The notes: generated from the letters alone by a model not told the origin. Counted from the stretch's first letter, positions 16,555-25,741 are shown. The stretch: DNA of 64,000 nucleotides from Mucilaginibacter gilvus (GCF_004054195.1 NZ_SBIW01000006.1:379653-443652), one strand, 5' to 3'. Numbers and translations: made by a program.

Positions 16555-17925
16555 ATGAAGGAAAATAACGAAGCATCGCGCAGAGGATTTCTTAAAAAAC
16601 TGGCCACAACCGCAGCTGCTGCAACCGTTGGCAGTAATTTAATAGCAGCCGATAATATTGGCAGCTTTCATTATCTTAAACAGCAATACAATAGCATTGG
16701 CGCTAACGACCAGGTGAACATTGCCCTTATTGGCGCGGGTGGCATGGGTACCTCAGATACCCAAACCGCCTTGCAAATACCCGGTGTAAAACTGGTTGCC
16801 GTGTGCGATTTGTACGATGGCCGCCTTAAGGATGCCAAAACCAAATGGGGTGCCGATATTTTTACCACTAAAGTTTACAAAGAGATATTAAACCGGAAGG
16901 ATGTGGACGCGGTTATCATCGCCACGCCCGATCATTGGCACCAGCAGATCTCTGTAGATGCCATGCATGCCGGTAAGCACGTATATTGCGAAAAACCGAT
17001 GGTACACTCCGTGATGGAAGGCCCGGCGGTGATCAAGGCCCAGCAGGAAACCGGCAAGGTGTTCCAGGTAGGCAGCCAGGGGGTTTCTTCGCTTGGTAAC
17101 GAGAAAGCAAAAGAGCTTTTAAAAAGCGGTGCCATTGGCCAACTGAACTATGCCGAAGGTTTTTGGGCACGCCGCGGCGCGGTGGAAGTTTGGCAATACC
17201 CTATCCCTGATGATGCCTCAACCCAAACGGTAGATTGGGAAACTTATATCAGCAACGCGCCAAAGCGCCCGTTCGATTCTAAGAGGTTTTTCCGTTGGAG
17301 AAATTATACCGACTACGGCACCGGCATGGCCGGCGACTTATTCGTTCACTTGTTTAGCAGCCTGCATTTTATCACTGGCTCCATGGGGCCAAATAAAATA
17401 TATGCCTCGGGCGGTTTACGCTATTGGAACGATGGCCGCGAAGTGCCTGATGTTTTATTAGGCACCTTTGATTATGCCAAGGCAGCCGCACACCCGGCGT
17501 TCAACCTATCGCTTCGCTGTAACTTTGTGGATGGTACCAGTGGAACAACCTATCTTAAATTAGTGGGCAGCGAAGGCTCCATGGATGTCACCTGGGATAG
17601 CGTTACTCTAAAACGCAATAAAACCATCGATAATAACGACCCATTCTACATCGAAAAAATGAAACAAATGGGGCAGGCGGTAAGCGGCCGCAAAATGATG
17701 ATGCCGCCGGAACAGATCACCTACGATGCCGAAAAAGGGTATTTAGGCGGCCCTTACGACCACATGAATAATTTTATCACAGCCATCCGCACCGGCGGCA
17801 AAGTTACCGAGGATGCCGTATTCGGATACCGCGCGGCCGCCCCTGCCCTGTTGTGTAACGACAGCTACTTTAAAAATGCCCCTATGTTTTGGGATCCCGA
17901 AAAAATGAAGATGCTGAAGGCTTAA
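16555..17925 (+). CDS. Gfo/Idh/MocA family oxidoreductase with Tat signal
   Basis: 456 residues. It begins with a Tat-type signal (SRRGFLKKLATTAAAATVG) so it is exported folded. Then come the nucleotide-binding motif IALIGAGGMGTS, the family motif CEKPM (around residue 145) and a C-terminal alpha/beta domain with GGPYDHMNNFITAI. Family members oxidise or reduce sugars and cyclitols using tightly bound NAD(P). The substrate cannot be told. It is divergent from satD and converges on the aldo/keto reductase gene with a shared terminator. Twin-arginine Gfo/Idh proteins are frequent in sugar catabolism of Bacteroidota. Confidence 0.9.
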   Translation: MKENNEASRRGFLKKLATTAAAATVGSNLIAADNIGSFHYLKQQYNSIGANDQVNIALIGAGGMGTSDTQTALQIPGVKLVAVCDLYDGRLKDAKTKWGADIFTTKVYKEILNRKDVDAVIIATPDHWHQQISVDAMHAGKHVYCEKPMVHSVMEGPAVIKAQQETGKVFQVGSQGVSSLGNEKAKELLKSGAIGQLNYAEGFWARRGAVEVWQYPIPDDASTQTVDWETYISNAPKRPFDSKRFFRWRNYTDYGTGMAGDLFVHLFSSLHFITGSMGPNKIYASGGLRYWNDGREVPDVLLGTFDYAKAAAHPAFNLSLRCNFVDGTSGTTYLKLVGSEGSMDVTWDSVTLKRNKTIDNNDPFYIEKMKQMGQAVSGRKMMMPPEQITYDAEKGYLGGPYDHMNNFITAIRTGGKVTEDAVFGYRAAAPALLCNDSYFKNAPMFWDPEKMKMLKA

Positions 17926-18009
17926 ATAGCCGCATTGCAAAAGGATATAAGACAAAAAGCATCTCCATCGCGAGGCACGGAGCAATGACGACGGGATGAA
18001 GAAACGCCT

Positions 18010-18048
18010 AAACAACAAGGGCTGCCTTTTGAGCAGCCCTTGTTGTTT
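18010..18048. terminator. Bidirectional terminator, 16-bp stem
   Basis: Perfect 16-bp arms (AAACAACAAGGGCTGC at 18010-18025 and its complement at 18033-18048) with a 7-nt loop. It lies between convergent genes and its right arm overlaps the stop codon of the aldo/keto reductase, so the gene ends inside its own terminator. A-rich left and T-rich right ends serve both strands. Confidence 0.85.
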
Positions 18049-19075
18049 AATAAAACTTTGGTGTTGGGTTCAAATTGGTGTCCTGCTTTTGATGCCAATA
18101 GGGGTATATCGGTGCAACGGCGCTGGCCTCGTCGAGCTTTTTAACTTGTTCGGTGGTTAGGTTCCAGCCTACGGCGGCAAGGTTTTGCTTTAGCTGCTCT
18201 TCGTTGCGGGCACCTATAATAATGTTGGCTACTGTTGGGCGTTGCAGCAACCAGTTAATGGCTACCTGCGCAACAGATTTGCCCACTTCTTCCGCAACGT
18301 CGTCCAAAGCATCCACAATGGTGTAAAGGCGTTCAAAGTCGGTTTCGGGACCATGGCTACCACCCTGGCTGCGGCGGTTATCTGCCGGAATAGGCTGCCC
18401 GCGGCGAAATTTACCACCCAACTGGCCCGATGCCAGTGGGCTCCATACGATGGTGCCTACTTTTTGGTCGATACCTGCGGGCATCAGTTCCCATTCAAAC
18501 TCCCTGTCCAGCAGGGAATAGTATGCCTGGTGGGCAATATATTTAGCCCAGCCGTAACGTTCAGATATCGAAAGCGATTTCATCAGGTGCCAGCCGGAAA
18601 AATTGGAGCAGGCGATATAACGTATTTTACCGCTGCTTATCAAATCATCAAGCGCGTGCAATGTTTCTTCAACAGGCGTGTTACCATCAAAGCCATGCAT
18701 GTGGTAGATGTCAATATGATCTGTTTGTAAACGGCGCAGGCTGTTCTCTACCGAGCGGATGAGGTGAAAACGTGATGAACCGTAGTTAGGGTCCTCCCCC
18801 ATTTTAAACGTTGCCTTGGTAGATACCAGCACCTCGTTGCGGATGCCAAGCAGCGCTTTCCCCAAAATTTCTTCGGCTACGCCGCCTGAATACACATCGG
18901 CAGTATCAAAAAAGTTTACGCCTGCATCCATACACAGATGCACCAGTTTTTTCGCGTCGTCTAATTGGGTTTGGCCCCAGGCTTTGAAAAATTCGCCGGC
19001 GCCGCCAAAGGTTGCGGTACCAAAGCTTAGCACGGGCACTTGTAATCCCGAGCCGCCTAATTGTCTGTATTCCAT
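18047..19075 (-). CDS. Aldo/keto reductase
   Basis: 342 residues, the longer YajO/Kv-beta-like class. The tetrad residues Asp57 and Tyr62 (FFDTADVYS), Lys87 (STKATF) and His127 (YHMHGFD) are all visible; the C-terminal NIIIGARNEEQLKQNL binds the NADP adenine. Cytoplasmic TIM-barrel reductase of aldehydes and ketones; the substrate is unknown. Monocistronic, ending in the shared terminator. The start MEYRQLGGSG is firm. Confidence 0.93.
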   Translation of the reverse strand: MEYRQLGGSGLQVPVLSFGTATFGGAGEFFKAWGQTQLDDAKKLVHLCMDAGVNFFDTADVYSGGVAEEILGKALLGIRNEVLVSTKATFKMGEDPNYGSSRFHLIRSVENSLRRLQTDHIDIYHMHGFDGNTPVEETLHALDDLISSGKIRYIACSNFSGWHLMKSLSISERYGWAKYIAHQAYYSLLDREFEWELMPAGIDQKVGTIVWSPLASGQLGGKFRRGQPIPADNRRSQGGSHGPETDFERLYTIVDALDDVAEEVGKSVAQVAINWLLQRPTVANIIIGARNEEQLKQNLAAVGWNLTTEQVKKLDEASAVAPIYPYWHQKQDTNLNPTPKFY

Positions 19076-19198
19076 AAGGTGTGAGTTTTTGATATATAAA
19101 ACAAAGGAAACCCCTGTTATCAGTTCAAATCTCGGTGATATACAGCAAAGTTTATATCATCGGAATAACATAAAGAGAAATTGTTGGCGTGGAGCGAC

Positions 19199-19447
19199 TC
19201 AGTGGGCTTTATTTACAAATAGCCTCCGTACCATGTGCGATAGCACTTTTACCGCAAAGTGCATAACCTGGCGTAACCGCAAAAACCTGGTAGTAGAAAA
19301 ACGGCGGATACCCGTTTCCTGATGCGCGTTCAACTGTACCAGTAATATCATAAAAAGTAAACACACGAATGTGTAAAACGCAATATTTTGCAAAGCATTA
19401 CCTACGCTAAGATGATGGCGCAGGGCATCCATTAAAGTTGGCAACAT
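19199..19447 (-). CDS. Small membrane protein, unrecognised
   Basis: 82 residues from the ATG at 19447 (an upstream in-frame ATG at 19486 is less likely because it adds a hydrophobic tail of no clear use). One strong membrane helix (FYTFVCLLFMILLVQL, around 25-40), then a basic region (RRFSTTRFLRLRQ) and a second weak helix. No recognised family. Single gene with an AT-rich leader (19448-19617). It could be non-coding, since no homologue can be tested here. Confidence 0.4.
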   Translation of the reverse strand: MLPTLMDALRHHLSVGNALQNIAFYTFVCLLFMILLVQLNAHQETGIRRFSTTRFLRLRQVMHFAVKVLSHMVRRLFVNKAH

Positions 19448-19617
19448 GGTTAGGCAGTGTAATAGGTAAGTTAAAATTAAATACAATTTTTATTATTGAG
19501 TTAATTTTTCATCAAATTTAATTACTCAAAAATTAAATTACAACTTTTAGGAATGTTTTTGATTATTTTTTTTTAAATTTAATGCAATAAGGCTCTTCCA
19601 TTCATTAAAGCTACAGT

Positions 19618-20121
19618 TTACGCTAATTGCTTTTCCAAACAAACAAAGCGCATACCCGGGCGAAAGGCGAGCGTAATTTCGCCAGCCAATATATAACCCA
19701 GTTTAATAAAGAGCTTTTGCGCGGCCTTATTTTCAAAATTGGTATCTATCCGTAGTAAAGGGACGCCTCTGCGGCCTGCCTCGTATTCAGCTTCCATTAA
19801 CAGCGCTTCGGCAATACCTTGGCCGCGGTGTTGGGGACTTACCACCAAACGATGAGTAACAATGGCGGGATCATTTATATCGAACCCTACCTGCTCATAC
19901 TCGGGGTATTGCTCGGTAGTGATGGCGGAAACACCTACAACAAGGCCGTCTATCCCGGCAACCCACAACTGGTTAAGGGAGATATCCGCTACAAATATCT
20001 CCGGATTAGGGTATTTATCATCCCATTGCAAATTGCCAGACGCCCTCATGAGTGGAACAACTTCTTTAACGATAGACATTATAGCAGGGATATCGGTAAG
20101 TGCAGCGCGACGGATGTTCAT
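19618..20121 (-). CDS. GNAT family N-acetyltransferase
   Basis: 167 residues. The start MNIRRAALTDIPAIMSIV and the acetyl-CoA-binding motif VVSPQHRGQGIAEALL (Q/RxxGxG/A type) around residues 95-110 are typical, as is the C-terminal NFENKAAQKLFIKLGY. It transfers an acetyl group from CoA to an amine or small molecule that cannot be predicted. It is separated from neighbours and soluble. Confidence 0.9.
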   Translation of the reverse strand: MNIRRAALTDIPAIMSIVKEVVPLMRASGNLQWDDKYPNPEIFVADISLNQLWVAGIDGLVVGVSAITTEQYPEYEQVGFDINDPAIVTHRLVVSPQHRGQGIAEALLMEAEYEAGRRGVPLLRIDTNFENKAAQKLFIKLGYILAGEITLAFRPGMRFVCLEKQLA

Positions 20122-20170
20122 GGCCCAAAAATAGCAAGCTAACCTTAAACCACAACGGCGGCGGCGGATA

Positions 20171-20647
20171 TTAATTCTGGCCCTTACAGCAGTCGAGGTA
20201 AAACAAAGGGCGTATACGAAGTTCTTTCGCTACCAAAGCATCCAGCGGTTTTAAATAACCACTATCTACGAGCAACGTACGGCCCAACTTGGGGTGAACC
20301 CGGCCATCCCAATTCAGCAACAAAGTATCTTTTTTTTGTTGCCATTTGCCGATACTCCATTCACTGAAAAATGCCATCGTAGAATGCATTTGAAAAGTAT
20401 GGTCATTACGGAAATAGATAACCGATTGCGCATTTGTACCTTCGTGACTAGCCCTAAATTTAATAGGGCTTAAATAGTCTTCAACAGACCCTGTTGGCAA
20501 AAAAAGAAAAATAAGATATATGGTGATGGGTAAAAAATAACCTAAGTTTAAATTATGCCGGTTTTTAACAACGAGTATCAACTGCCTCACCACCCCAACT
20601 ACCATTAAAATACCGGCCAAACCAATTATCGATGCTGTGATAAGCAC
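20171..20647 (-). CDS. Membrane-anchored protein of unknown function
   Basis: 158 residues with two N-terminal membrane helices (SIIGLAGILMVVGVVRQLILVV and YFLPITIYLIFLFLPTG) and a beta-rich domain behind them (KQ..TLLLNWDGRVHPKLG). No family recognised; the second part has the look of a lipocalin-like stress protein but this is a guess. The next upstream frame (20657-20761) ends 9 bp before it and may be translated from the same message. Confidence 0.5.
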   Translation of the reverse strand: MLITASIIGLAGILMVVGVVRQLILVVKNRHNLNLGYFLPITIYLIFLFLPTGSVEDYLSPIKFRASHEGTNAQSVIYFRNDHTFQMHSTMAFFSEWSIGKWQQKKDTLLLNWDGRVHPKLGRTLLVDSGYLKPLDALVAKELRIRPLFYLDCCKGQN

Positions 20648-20656
20648 CAGCCAGCC

Positions 20657-20761
20657 TCACAGGTAAACATCTATGTAATAATAGAAGAACGCCAGCACTA
20701 TATACACCACCGAAATAACGGCGGCTTTAATGGACCGTACTTTATTACCTGCTCGCTTCAT
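20657..20761 (-). CDS. 34-residue single-helix membrane peptide
   Basis: Short frame on the minus strand starting MKRAGNKVRSIKA, followed by one hydrophobic stretch (AVISVVYIVLAFFYYYIDVYL). Basic start plus a single helix suggests an inner-membrane peptide with its N-terminus in the cytoplasm. Its stop is 9 bp before the ATG of the next gene, so the two could form a small membrane operon. No family recognised. Confidence 0.35.
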   Translation of the reverse strand: MKRAGNKVRSIKAAVISVVYIVLAFFYYYIDVYL

Positions 20762-20832
20762 TTATTTTTACTTATAATGCTGGATATCCCGCATCGTTTC
20801 TTGCATCTGCACATTTGAAATCTGCACATCAC

Positions 20833-21525
20833 TTAATGATTATGTTTCTTATGGATATCTTTAACTAAACACAGTTTCTTGATATCATCTATCAAAATAG
20901 GGAACGGCGCGTATTTTAGGCGACTGCCAATCATTTCGGTGGTATTGTCTGAGTGGGCTATCACCTCTTCCGGGTTATCGCTCATCAGCAGGCGCTTGTA
21001 CATGCGGTAATCGCCCCATTCAATATAGTATACCTCCCCGGGCAGGATCTTTTTATCGCTGATCACCTTTAACGCAACCCAGCAACCGTTCTCCAGGTAT
21101 GGGTACATGGAGTGGCCCCATACCGGCAGCGCAAAATCGCATTCTTCTATCCCGGGAAAATTCATGCGGCCCACAGGGTGCGCATCATTAATATCGTTAT
21201 ACACTTCCACGCCCGATGCGGTGGCGGTAATTTCGTACATCGGGATGCCATCGCCGTTGCGCACATTTACAGGTTTATCCGTAGTTTTCTTCCCTCCTAA
21301 TAAATCTCTGTATTTTTCTTTAAATATCTTTAATTTTTCTGGATCAATATTTTGGCGACTCTTGATGATCTCCGTAATACTGCTGGCATTATTAAAGCCC
21401 AGGGCTTCGGCCAGTTCGCTGTTATTATTAAAAGCGTTACCCCTTAATTGGTTGTATAAAATAATAAACTCCAGCGTTTCGGGACGGATGGTTTTTATTT
21501 TATTGGGTTTTGATTGATCTTCCAT
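20833..21525 (-). CDS. Phage-type repressor: HTH plus S24 peptidase domain
   Basis: 230 residues. N-terminal helix-turn-helix (NSELAEALGFNNASSITEIIKSRQ, about 35-58) and a C-terminal S24 domain with the LexA/CI-type catalytic pair Ser139 (GHSMYP) and Lys177 (RMYKRL). Such repressors hold lysogeny and cleave themselves on DNA damage. It faces a divergent promoter and short phage-like genes on the plus strand, the classical switch layout. It may belong to the prophage remnant that continues at 26.8 kb, though host genes separate the two, or to an independent remnant. Confidence 0.85.
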   Translation of the reverse strand: MEDQSKPNKIKTIRPETLEFIILYNQLRGNAFNNNSELAEALGFNNASSITEIIKSRQNIDPEKLKIFKEKYRDLLGGKKTTDKPVNVRNGDGIPMYEITATASGVEVYNDINDAHPVGRMNFPGIEECDFALPVWGHSMYPYLENGCWVALKVISDKKILPGEVYYIEWGDYRMYKRLLMSDNPEEVIAHSDNTTEMIGSRLKYAPFPILIDDIKKLCLVKDIHKKHNH

Positions 21526-21575
21526 GGCAAAAAAAATATTTTAATTTATTTCTTTATTAAATAAAGATTATTCTT

Positions 21576-21583
21576 TATATTTG
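21576..21583 (+). promoter_or_regulatory. Probable -7 box TATATTTG and operator-like AT palindrome
   Basis: TATATTTG matches the Bacteroidota -7 consensus exactly. It follows a short palindrome-like stretch (CTTTATTAAATAAAG, 21552-21566) in the divergent space between the repressor and the plus-strand small genes. This is the expected place for the repressor's operator. I see no good TTG at the -33 distance, which would suit a regulated promoter. Confidence 0.5.
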
Positions 21584-21740
21584 TAGGGTCGTTATTCCAT
21601 AAAGGTACGCATAAATTTTAAAAAATCAATACAATGCATCAAGAAAATACAGAAACAACTTTGTCAAGCTGCCGGGCCGGTTAACGTGTTTCCATGATCA
21701 AAGCAATTAAAAAATCACTCACCTTCTTTAGCACCTAAAT

Positions 21741-21923
21741 ATGCATTTAGCCCACAGCGCGTTGCGCACTACCATCAAAAAAGGCAAACCCGAACTTAAA
21801 AACGAAGAACTGCAACAGCGTATGGAAGCTTACCAAACCGCTTGTAATAAGCACCGGCAAGAGATAGCCGCCATACATCGCTACCTACCAGGCTGGATGC
21901 CCGCGTTCGACGCCAAAGGGTAA
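21741..21923 (+). CDS. Small phage-like protein, unrecognised
   Basis: 60 residues, soluble, mostly helical and charged (IKKGKPELKNEELQQRMEAY, then KHRQEIAAIHRYLPGW). Composition and GC are coding-like. It is the first longer frame rightward of the repressor switch and 53 bp before the next phage-like gene. No family recognised. Two tiny frames precede it (21634 and 21694, 16 and 14 codons) and could be leader peptides. Confidence 0.5.
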   Translation: MHLAHSALRTTIKKGKPELKNEELQQRMEAYQTACNKHRQEIAAIHRYLPGWMPAFDAKG

Positions 21924-21976
21924 GCGATCCTCAAGTACCAATGATCTATTTAACAAATGAACCAATAAACTATAAA

Positions 21977-22387
21977 ATGAAATTAACCCAAAAACTAAAA
22001 GACGAGCTCTGGTGGATGATCATCTCGGTAGATTATGATTACGGTCGCATCAGTATTGCCGACCACGACCTGGGCGATGAAAGCCTCACCCTTTGGCTGG
22101 AAGATAAGCACGATTTTAAGAACAGCTTGGACGAGTGCTTGCTACTGGAGGTACCGTTACGCAACTTCGCCAAAATTATCAAAGCCGAAAACCTTAACAG
22201 CTACGAGGGCAGCAAAATGCACCCTACACGCCAATATGTGTACAAAACCCGCATAGAGGTAAACTCGCCCATTAAATGGTACCGGGAAGATGCTACCCCT
22301 GTTGAACAAACCTGGGCACGTGAGGCCATACTAAAAAGCATTTTAACACAATTAGTTGAAACCGAAACAGCCAGAGATAATTTGTGA
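21977..22387 (+). CDS. Phage-like protein, unrecognised
   Basis: 136 residues starting MKLTQKLKDELWWMIIS (an upstream in-frame ATG at 21941 is less likely). The middle (LWLEDKHDFKNSLDECLLLEVP) and the end (QTWAREAILKSILTQLVE) are helical; no catalytic motif. Its place behind the S24 repressor and a small gene suggests an early phage protein. No close family can be named from sequence alone. Confidence 0.6.
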   Translation: MKLTQKLKDELWWMIISVDYDYGRISIADHDLGDESLTLWLEDKHDFKNSLDECLLLEVPLRNFAKIIKAENLNSYEGSKMHPTRQYVYKTRIEVNSPIKWYREDATPVEQTWAREAILKSILTQLVETETARDNL

Positions 22388-22733
22388 CAAATTATGCTGA
22401 TTTGCATTAAATTCATATTTGGAGATACGCCCTCAGCCCTGTGATGCAATGCGGCGTTACAGAATAATAGCATATTCTGGATAAATGTAGGGGGATTTGA
22501 TTCCGGTATACAAATATACCGGCAAACGAAGCATAAGCCGCTAAAAGTTGAAACGATCCATGAGTTAAGATAACAACGCGTTAGCAAATAAACACAGGCC
22601 CAAAAACAGCAGGAATAGCAAGATAAATGATTTCATAAGCATGGTATAGATTGATGATACAAAGCTTGTGAAACATCTGCTGCCGGGCAACCGTGTTTTA
22701 ACGGTATTTGAACGGGAAATTAACGGAATTAGG
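22388..22733. other. Intergenic stretch with small hairpin
   Basis: 346 bp between the phage-like gene and the next minus-strand gene. It carries a hairpin at 22503-22522 (CCGGTATA/TATACCGG, 4-nt loop) and a 23-residue hydrophobic frame on the minus strand (22565-22636). Otherwise nothing convincing. Confidence 0.5.
22565..22636 (-). CDS. 23-residue hydrophobic peptide
   Basis: Tiny frame with start ATG at 22636 and stop TAA. The product is a single hydrophobic helix (MKSFILLFLLFLGLCLFA, then NALLS). Size and composition recall type I toxin peptides or small membrane regulators, but no antisense RNA can be demonstrated here and chance is possible. Confidence is low. Confidence 0.25.
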   Translation of the reverse strand: MKSFILLFLLFLGLCLFANALLS

Positions 22734-23072
22734 TTACTTTTCTTTTACCTTTAGCAGTTCGCCGGCATCTACTTCTACCAATTCCTCTGTTTCGCTTAAA
22801 GCTTCGGCCGGTTTGGTGTTGTAATTAAGTTTACGAAAACGCCACATAGCAAAGGCAGGTTCCTGAAAACGGTTGATCAGCTTAAAAAACTTGGGGAAGT
22901 TATGTACCTCATCAAGCAGGAGGCCAGGCACTATACCGTTGTTATCCAGTATCTCGCGCACGGTGTACTCTTTATCTTTGGTTATCCAAATCTCAAAGTC
23001 GCGCCGTATCTCCTCGTTCTTATCAAGGTCTATCTTATCGTTAATACAAATTACCTTATCACCTGGCTTCAT
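22734..23072 (-). CDS. KOW-like small protein, unknown function
   Basis: 112 residues from the ATG at 23072 (MKPGDKVICIND). An upstream in-frame start at 23204 would add 44 residues without protein-like composition. The opening resembles a small SH3/KOW-type beta fold (KPGDKVICINDK ... KEYTVREILDNNG), often phage-encoded. The rest is acidic at the end (SETEELVEVDAGELLKVKEK). Soluble. Its position next to the phage-like genes makes a phage origin possible. Confidence 0.6.
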   Translation of the reverse strand: MKPGDKVICINDKIDLDKNEEIRRDFEIWITKDKEYTVREILDNNGIVPGLLLDEVHNFPKFFKLINRFQEPAFAMWRFRKLNYNTKPAEALSETEELVEVDAGELLKVKEK

Positions 23073-23178
23073 GGTACAAAGATAATTATTTAGGATTACA
23101 CAGACTGCAAGTCGACTGCACCGATTACTATGATTTTGATGATAAGGGGATGATTGCTGGCTAACGACAGGCAACCTG

Positions 23179-24513
23179 CTAATTGCCTGCCGGCATCGCC
23201 ACATAGAAGGCGGTGCCTTCTCCGGGGTTGCTTTCCAGCCAAATGCGGCCGCCTTGTAGTTCGGTAAATTCTTTGCAAAGCAGCAAGCCCAGGCCTACTC
23301 CTTTTTCGTTATTGGTACCAAAGGTTGTCCCGGCGCGTAACGAGAAAAGCTCGCTTTGCTTTTCTTCGGTGATACCGATGCCATTATCGCGAATGATGAG
23401 CCAGCACTCGCCGCCAATTGGTTTGGCTTTGAAAATTATTTCGCCGCCCGCATTAGTAAATTTAATTGCGTTATTAATGAGGTTACGTATCACCAGTTGC
23501 AACATATCATTGTCCGCAACTATTTTGATATCCCAATCAAGCTCGGTGGTTAATACAATCTGTTTTTTAAGCGCAATAGAGCGCTCCAGTTCCAACGTAT
23601 TAAACAAGGCACCCCGCAGCGTTACATAACCCAACTTTACGTTTACGCCGTCCATTTGGCCCTTACTCCAGATGAGTAGCTTGCCAAGCATATCAATAGT
23701 ACGGCGGGTAACCTTCAGCAGGTCGCTTTCCACCATGCGGCGTTCTTCGGTGTCCAGTTCATACTCGGTGATCAGTTCCAGGTAATTCTGGATATTGCTC
23801 AATGGCGAGCGCAGGTCATGCGCTATGATAGACATCAGCTTATTCCGCTCCTGGTTAATCCGCTCCAGCTCTTGGTTCTGCTGCATGATCTGCTGATTCT
23901 TCCGCTCAATAGAACTTGCCTTTTCGCCGGCAGAGCGTTTCTCATGATCGTAGTTGCGTCGCAGATAGGTTATTGTATAGTACACAACGATCACTCCTAC
24001 CACATAGGCCGATGTGATATCTAAAAAACGGCTTTCGCGGTTTATATAAGTATAGGGGATCTGCTCTGGCATGTAGTACTCAAATATATGCAGGCTGATA
24101 ACGACCACCATATTGCCGGCTATCCAGAAACGATGCTGTTTTTTTGGGGCGATACACAATAACAGCAGCACACAAAGCCCCATAAAAAGGTCCGTTGGCC
24201 CATAAGTGCCCGAATTATAAAGAAAGTTAAGGGCGAATAACAAGTTGCCAACAATGCAAAACAGCGTAATTGCAAGCTTAGTATCGGCCCGGTAACGCGA
24301 CCAGTAGTATAAAAGCAAAAAAATGAGCATTGTGCCCAGGCTGAGCAGCGCCATGATTGGTAACCCAATAATAAAATTAAACGGAATATTATATACCAAC
24401 GCGGCAATGGCAAGTATACAAACCGAGTGGAAGATCCTAACCTCCAGCGGAAACTCTGCCGTTGAGCCCGTTACCCTGATCCAAAGCTTATTTATATTTC
24501 CTAAGGGGCTCAA
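23179..24513 (-). CDS. Sensor histidine kinase
   Basis: 444 residues. About six membrane helices (residues 25-180), a coiled-coil link (IERKNQQIMQQNQELERINQ, near 195-215), then HisKA with the phosphorylated histidine in SIIAHDLRSPL (near residue 230) and HATPase_c with LINNAIKFT, DNGIG and GVGLGLLLCKEF. It senses an unknown signal with its membrane part and should pass phosphate to a response regulator, which is not adjacent. Host-type gene between phage-like remnants. Confidence 0.93.
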   Translation of the reverse strand: MSPLGNINKLWIRVTGSTAEFPLEVRIFHSVCILAIAALVYNIPFNFIIGLPIMALLSLGTMLIFLLLYYWSRYRADTKLAITLFCIVGNLLFALNFLYNSGTYGPTDLFMGLCVLLLLCIAPKKQHRFWIAGNMVVVISLHIFEYYMPEQIPYTYINRESRFLDITSAYVVGVIVVYYTITYLRRNYDHEKRSAGEKASSIERKNQQIMQQNQELERINQERNKLMSIIAHDLRSPLSNIQNYLELITEYELDTEERRMVESDLLKVTRRTIDMLGKLLIWSKGQMDGVNVKLGYVTLRGALFNTLELERSIALKKQIVLTTELDWDIKIVADNDMLQLVIRNLINNAIKFTNAGGEIIFKAKPIGGECWLIIRDNGIGITEEKQSELFSLRAGTTFGTNNEKGVGLGLLLCKEFTELQGGRIWLESNPGEGTAFYVAMPAGN

Positions 24514-24733
24514 CTGTATTATTATTTGGAATACACAAGGTTAGTAATAATATTCTAAAACACGAACGCCGCTACCGTTAAACTTTAGGGTATAAATGTA
24601 AGTTAAGCATAGGTAATTTAAGGTATCTGCCAAATAGGTTTACTATCTGATACGCAGCTACCTCCCTGCATAAATCAAACAGCCGTACAAACCCAATCCA
24701 CAGAGGGGATTTGGATAGATTATACTGCCTCAA

Positions 24734-25153
24734 TTATTGAGGATATTGCGCTTTCATTAGTACAACCGATCGCGTTATCATATTATCCAAAACATCCAAA
24801 TTCACATGAGCCAACTTTTTTATGTAGATGCAGCTTTTGGCCATTTTGAATTTTCCTAACTGGGCCAGCAGTTCATCATTTTCAAATCTCCCAAGCTTAA
24901 GATACAAAGCAATATTGGCCTTGCGTGGCGCAAAACCCACCAAGCACATATCCCCTTCATGGCCACTGGCATATTTATAATGATAACTACCGCAACCTAT
25001 AATAGCCGTGCCCCACATGATGGCGGGCTCGCCGGTAGCCTTTTCCATCATCGCCGCAATGGTAAAGCAATCTTTACGCAGGGGTTCGTCTTCTACTTCG
25101 TTTAAATAGCTTTCCGCGGTTTTCGGTGTGGCTTTGGTTTTCAACTCGTACAT
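24734..25153 (-). CDS. DUF1801 protein
   Basis: 139 residues. The pattern KATPKTAESYLNEVEDEPLRK, then EPAIMWGTAIIGCGSYHYKY and CLVGFAPRKANIALYL is the DUF1801 (YdhG-like) fold, a small soluble alpha/beta domain of unknown function that is common in Bacteroidota. Complete in length. Monocistronic. Confidence 0.85.
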   Translation of the reverse strand: MYELKTKATPKTAESYLNEVEDEPLRKDCFTIAAMMEKATGEPAIMWGTAIIGCGSYHYKYASGHEGDMCLVGFAPRKANIALYLKLGRFENDELLAQLGKFKMAKSCIYIKKLAHVNLDVLDNMITRSVVLMKAQYPQ

Positions 25154-25248
25154 AGAGCGGGGCTTTGGTTAACCAAATATAACAGGAATTTGATTATTTG
25201 ATAAAAGCTATTAGGTTGGCCGCGTATATAAATTTTACGCCACAAAAA

Positions 25249-25268
25249 AAGCCGGGCTATGCCGGCTT
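25249..25268 (-). terminator. Intrinsic terminator of the RRM gene
   Basis: On the minus strand: 7-bp stem AAGCCGG/CCGGCTT with a 6-nt loop, followed by TTTTTTT. It lies 26 bp after the RRM gene's stop. It is A-rich on the other side, so it may also work for plus-strand transcripts. Confidence 0.8.
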
Positions 25269-25294
25269 CTAAAAAGAAAAATATTATGGGGTAC

Positions 25295-25585
25295 TTAATT
25301 ACGGCTAAACCCGCCGCGGCCACCACCACCGTTAAAACCAGGACCTTTGTCCTCGGCTATGTTAACTGTAATGCGTTTGCCGTAATAGCTTTGCCCGTTC
25401 ATGCATCTTATAGCTTCTTTAGCTTCATCCTCGTTCACCATTTCAACAAACCCAAAACCCCTGCTCTCTTTTGTTTCACGATCTTTAACTATCCTGAGGG
25501 ACTTAACCGGCCCAAAATCGCCAAAAACCGCATTTAGTTCGGCCTCATTTACTTCTAATGGAAGGCCTCCAATAAATACTTTCAT
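25295..25585 (-). CDS. RRM RNA-binding protein (cold-shock type)
   Basis: 96 residues: one complete RRM with RNP2 KVFIGGLP (residues 2-9) and RNP1 ESRGFGFVEM (about 40-49), followed by a glycine-rich tail (GFNGGGGRGGFSRN). These single-RRM proteins bind single-stranded RNA and are often cold-induced in bacteria. Small, soluble; own terminator at 25249. Confidence 0.93.
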   Translation of the reverse strand: MKVFIGGLPLEVNEAELNAVFGDFGPVKSLRIVKDRETKESRGFGFVEMVNEDEAKEAIRCMNGQSYYGKRITVNIAEDKGPGFNGGGGRGGFSRN

Positions 25586-25741
25586 TAATCTCCTTTGTTT
25601 TTACAAATGTACGCAAAAAAGGGCGCTTTTTAAAGGGTTAAGTGGTGTTAAATAGAGGTGTAGCTTGTTTTTTACAATAAGGTGTCAATATGAAGCAACG
25701 CGATCCTTATATCGTTAACCTGAAGAAATTTTGGTGGCTAA

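Noticed and set aside
17925..18010. GCGAGGCACGGAGCAATGACG as a dispersed repeat
   Set aside because: It resembles a widely seen intergenic repeat type, but I find only this copy in the window, so it cannot be supported here.
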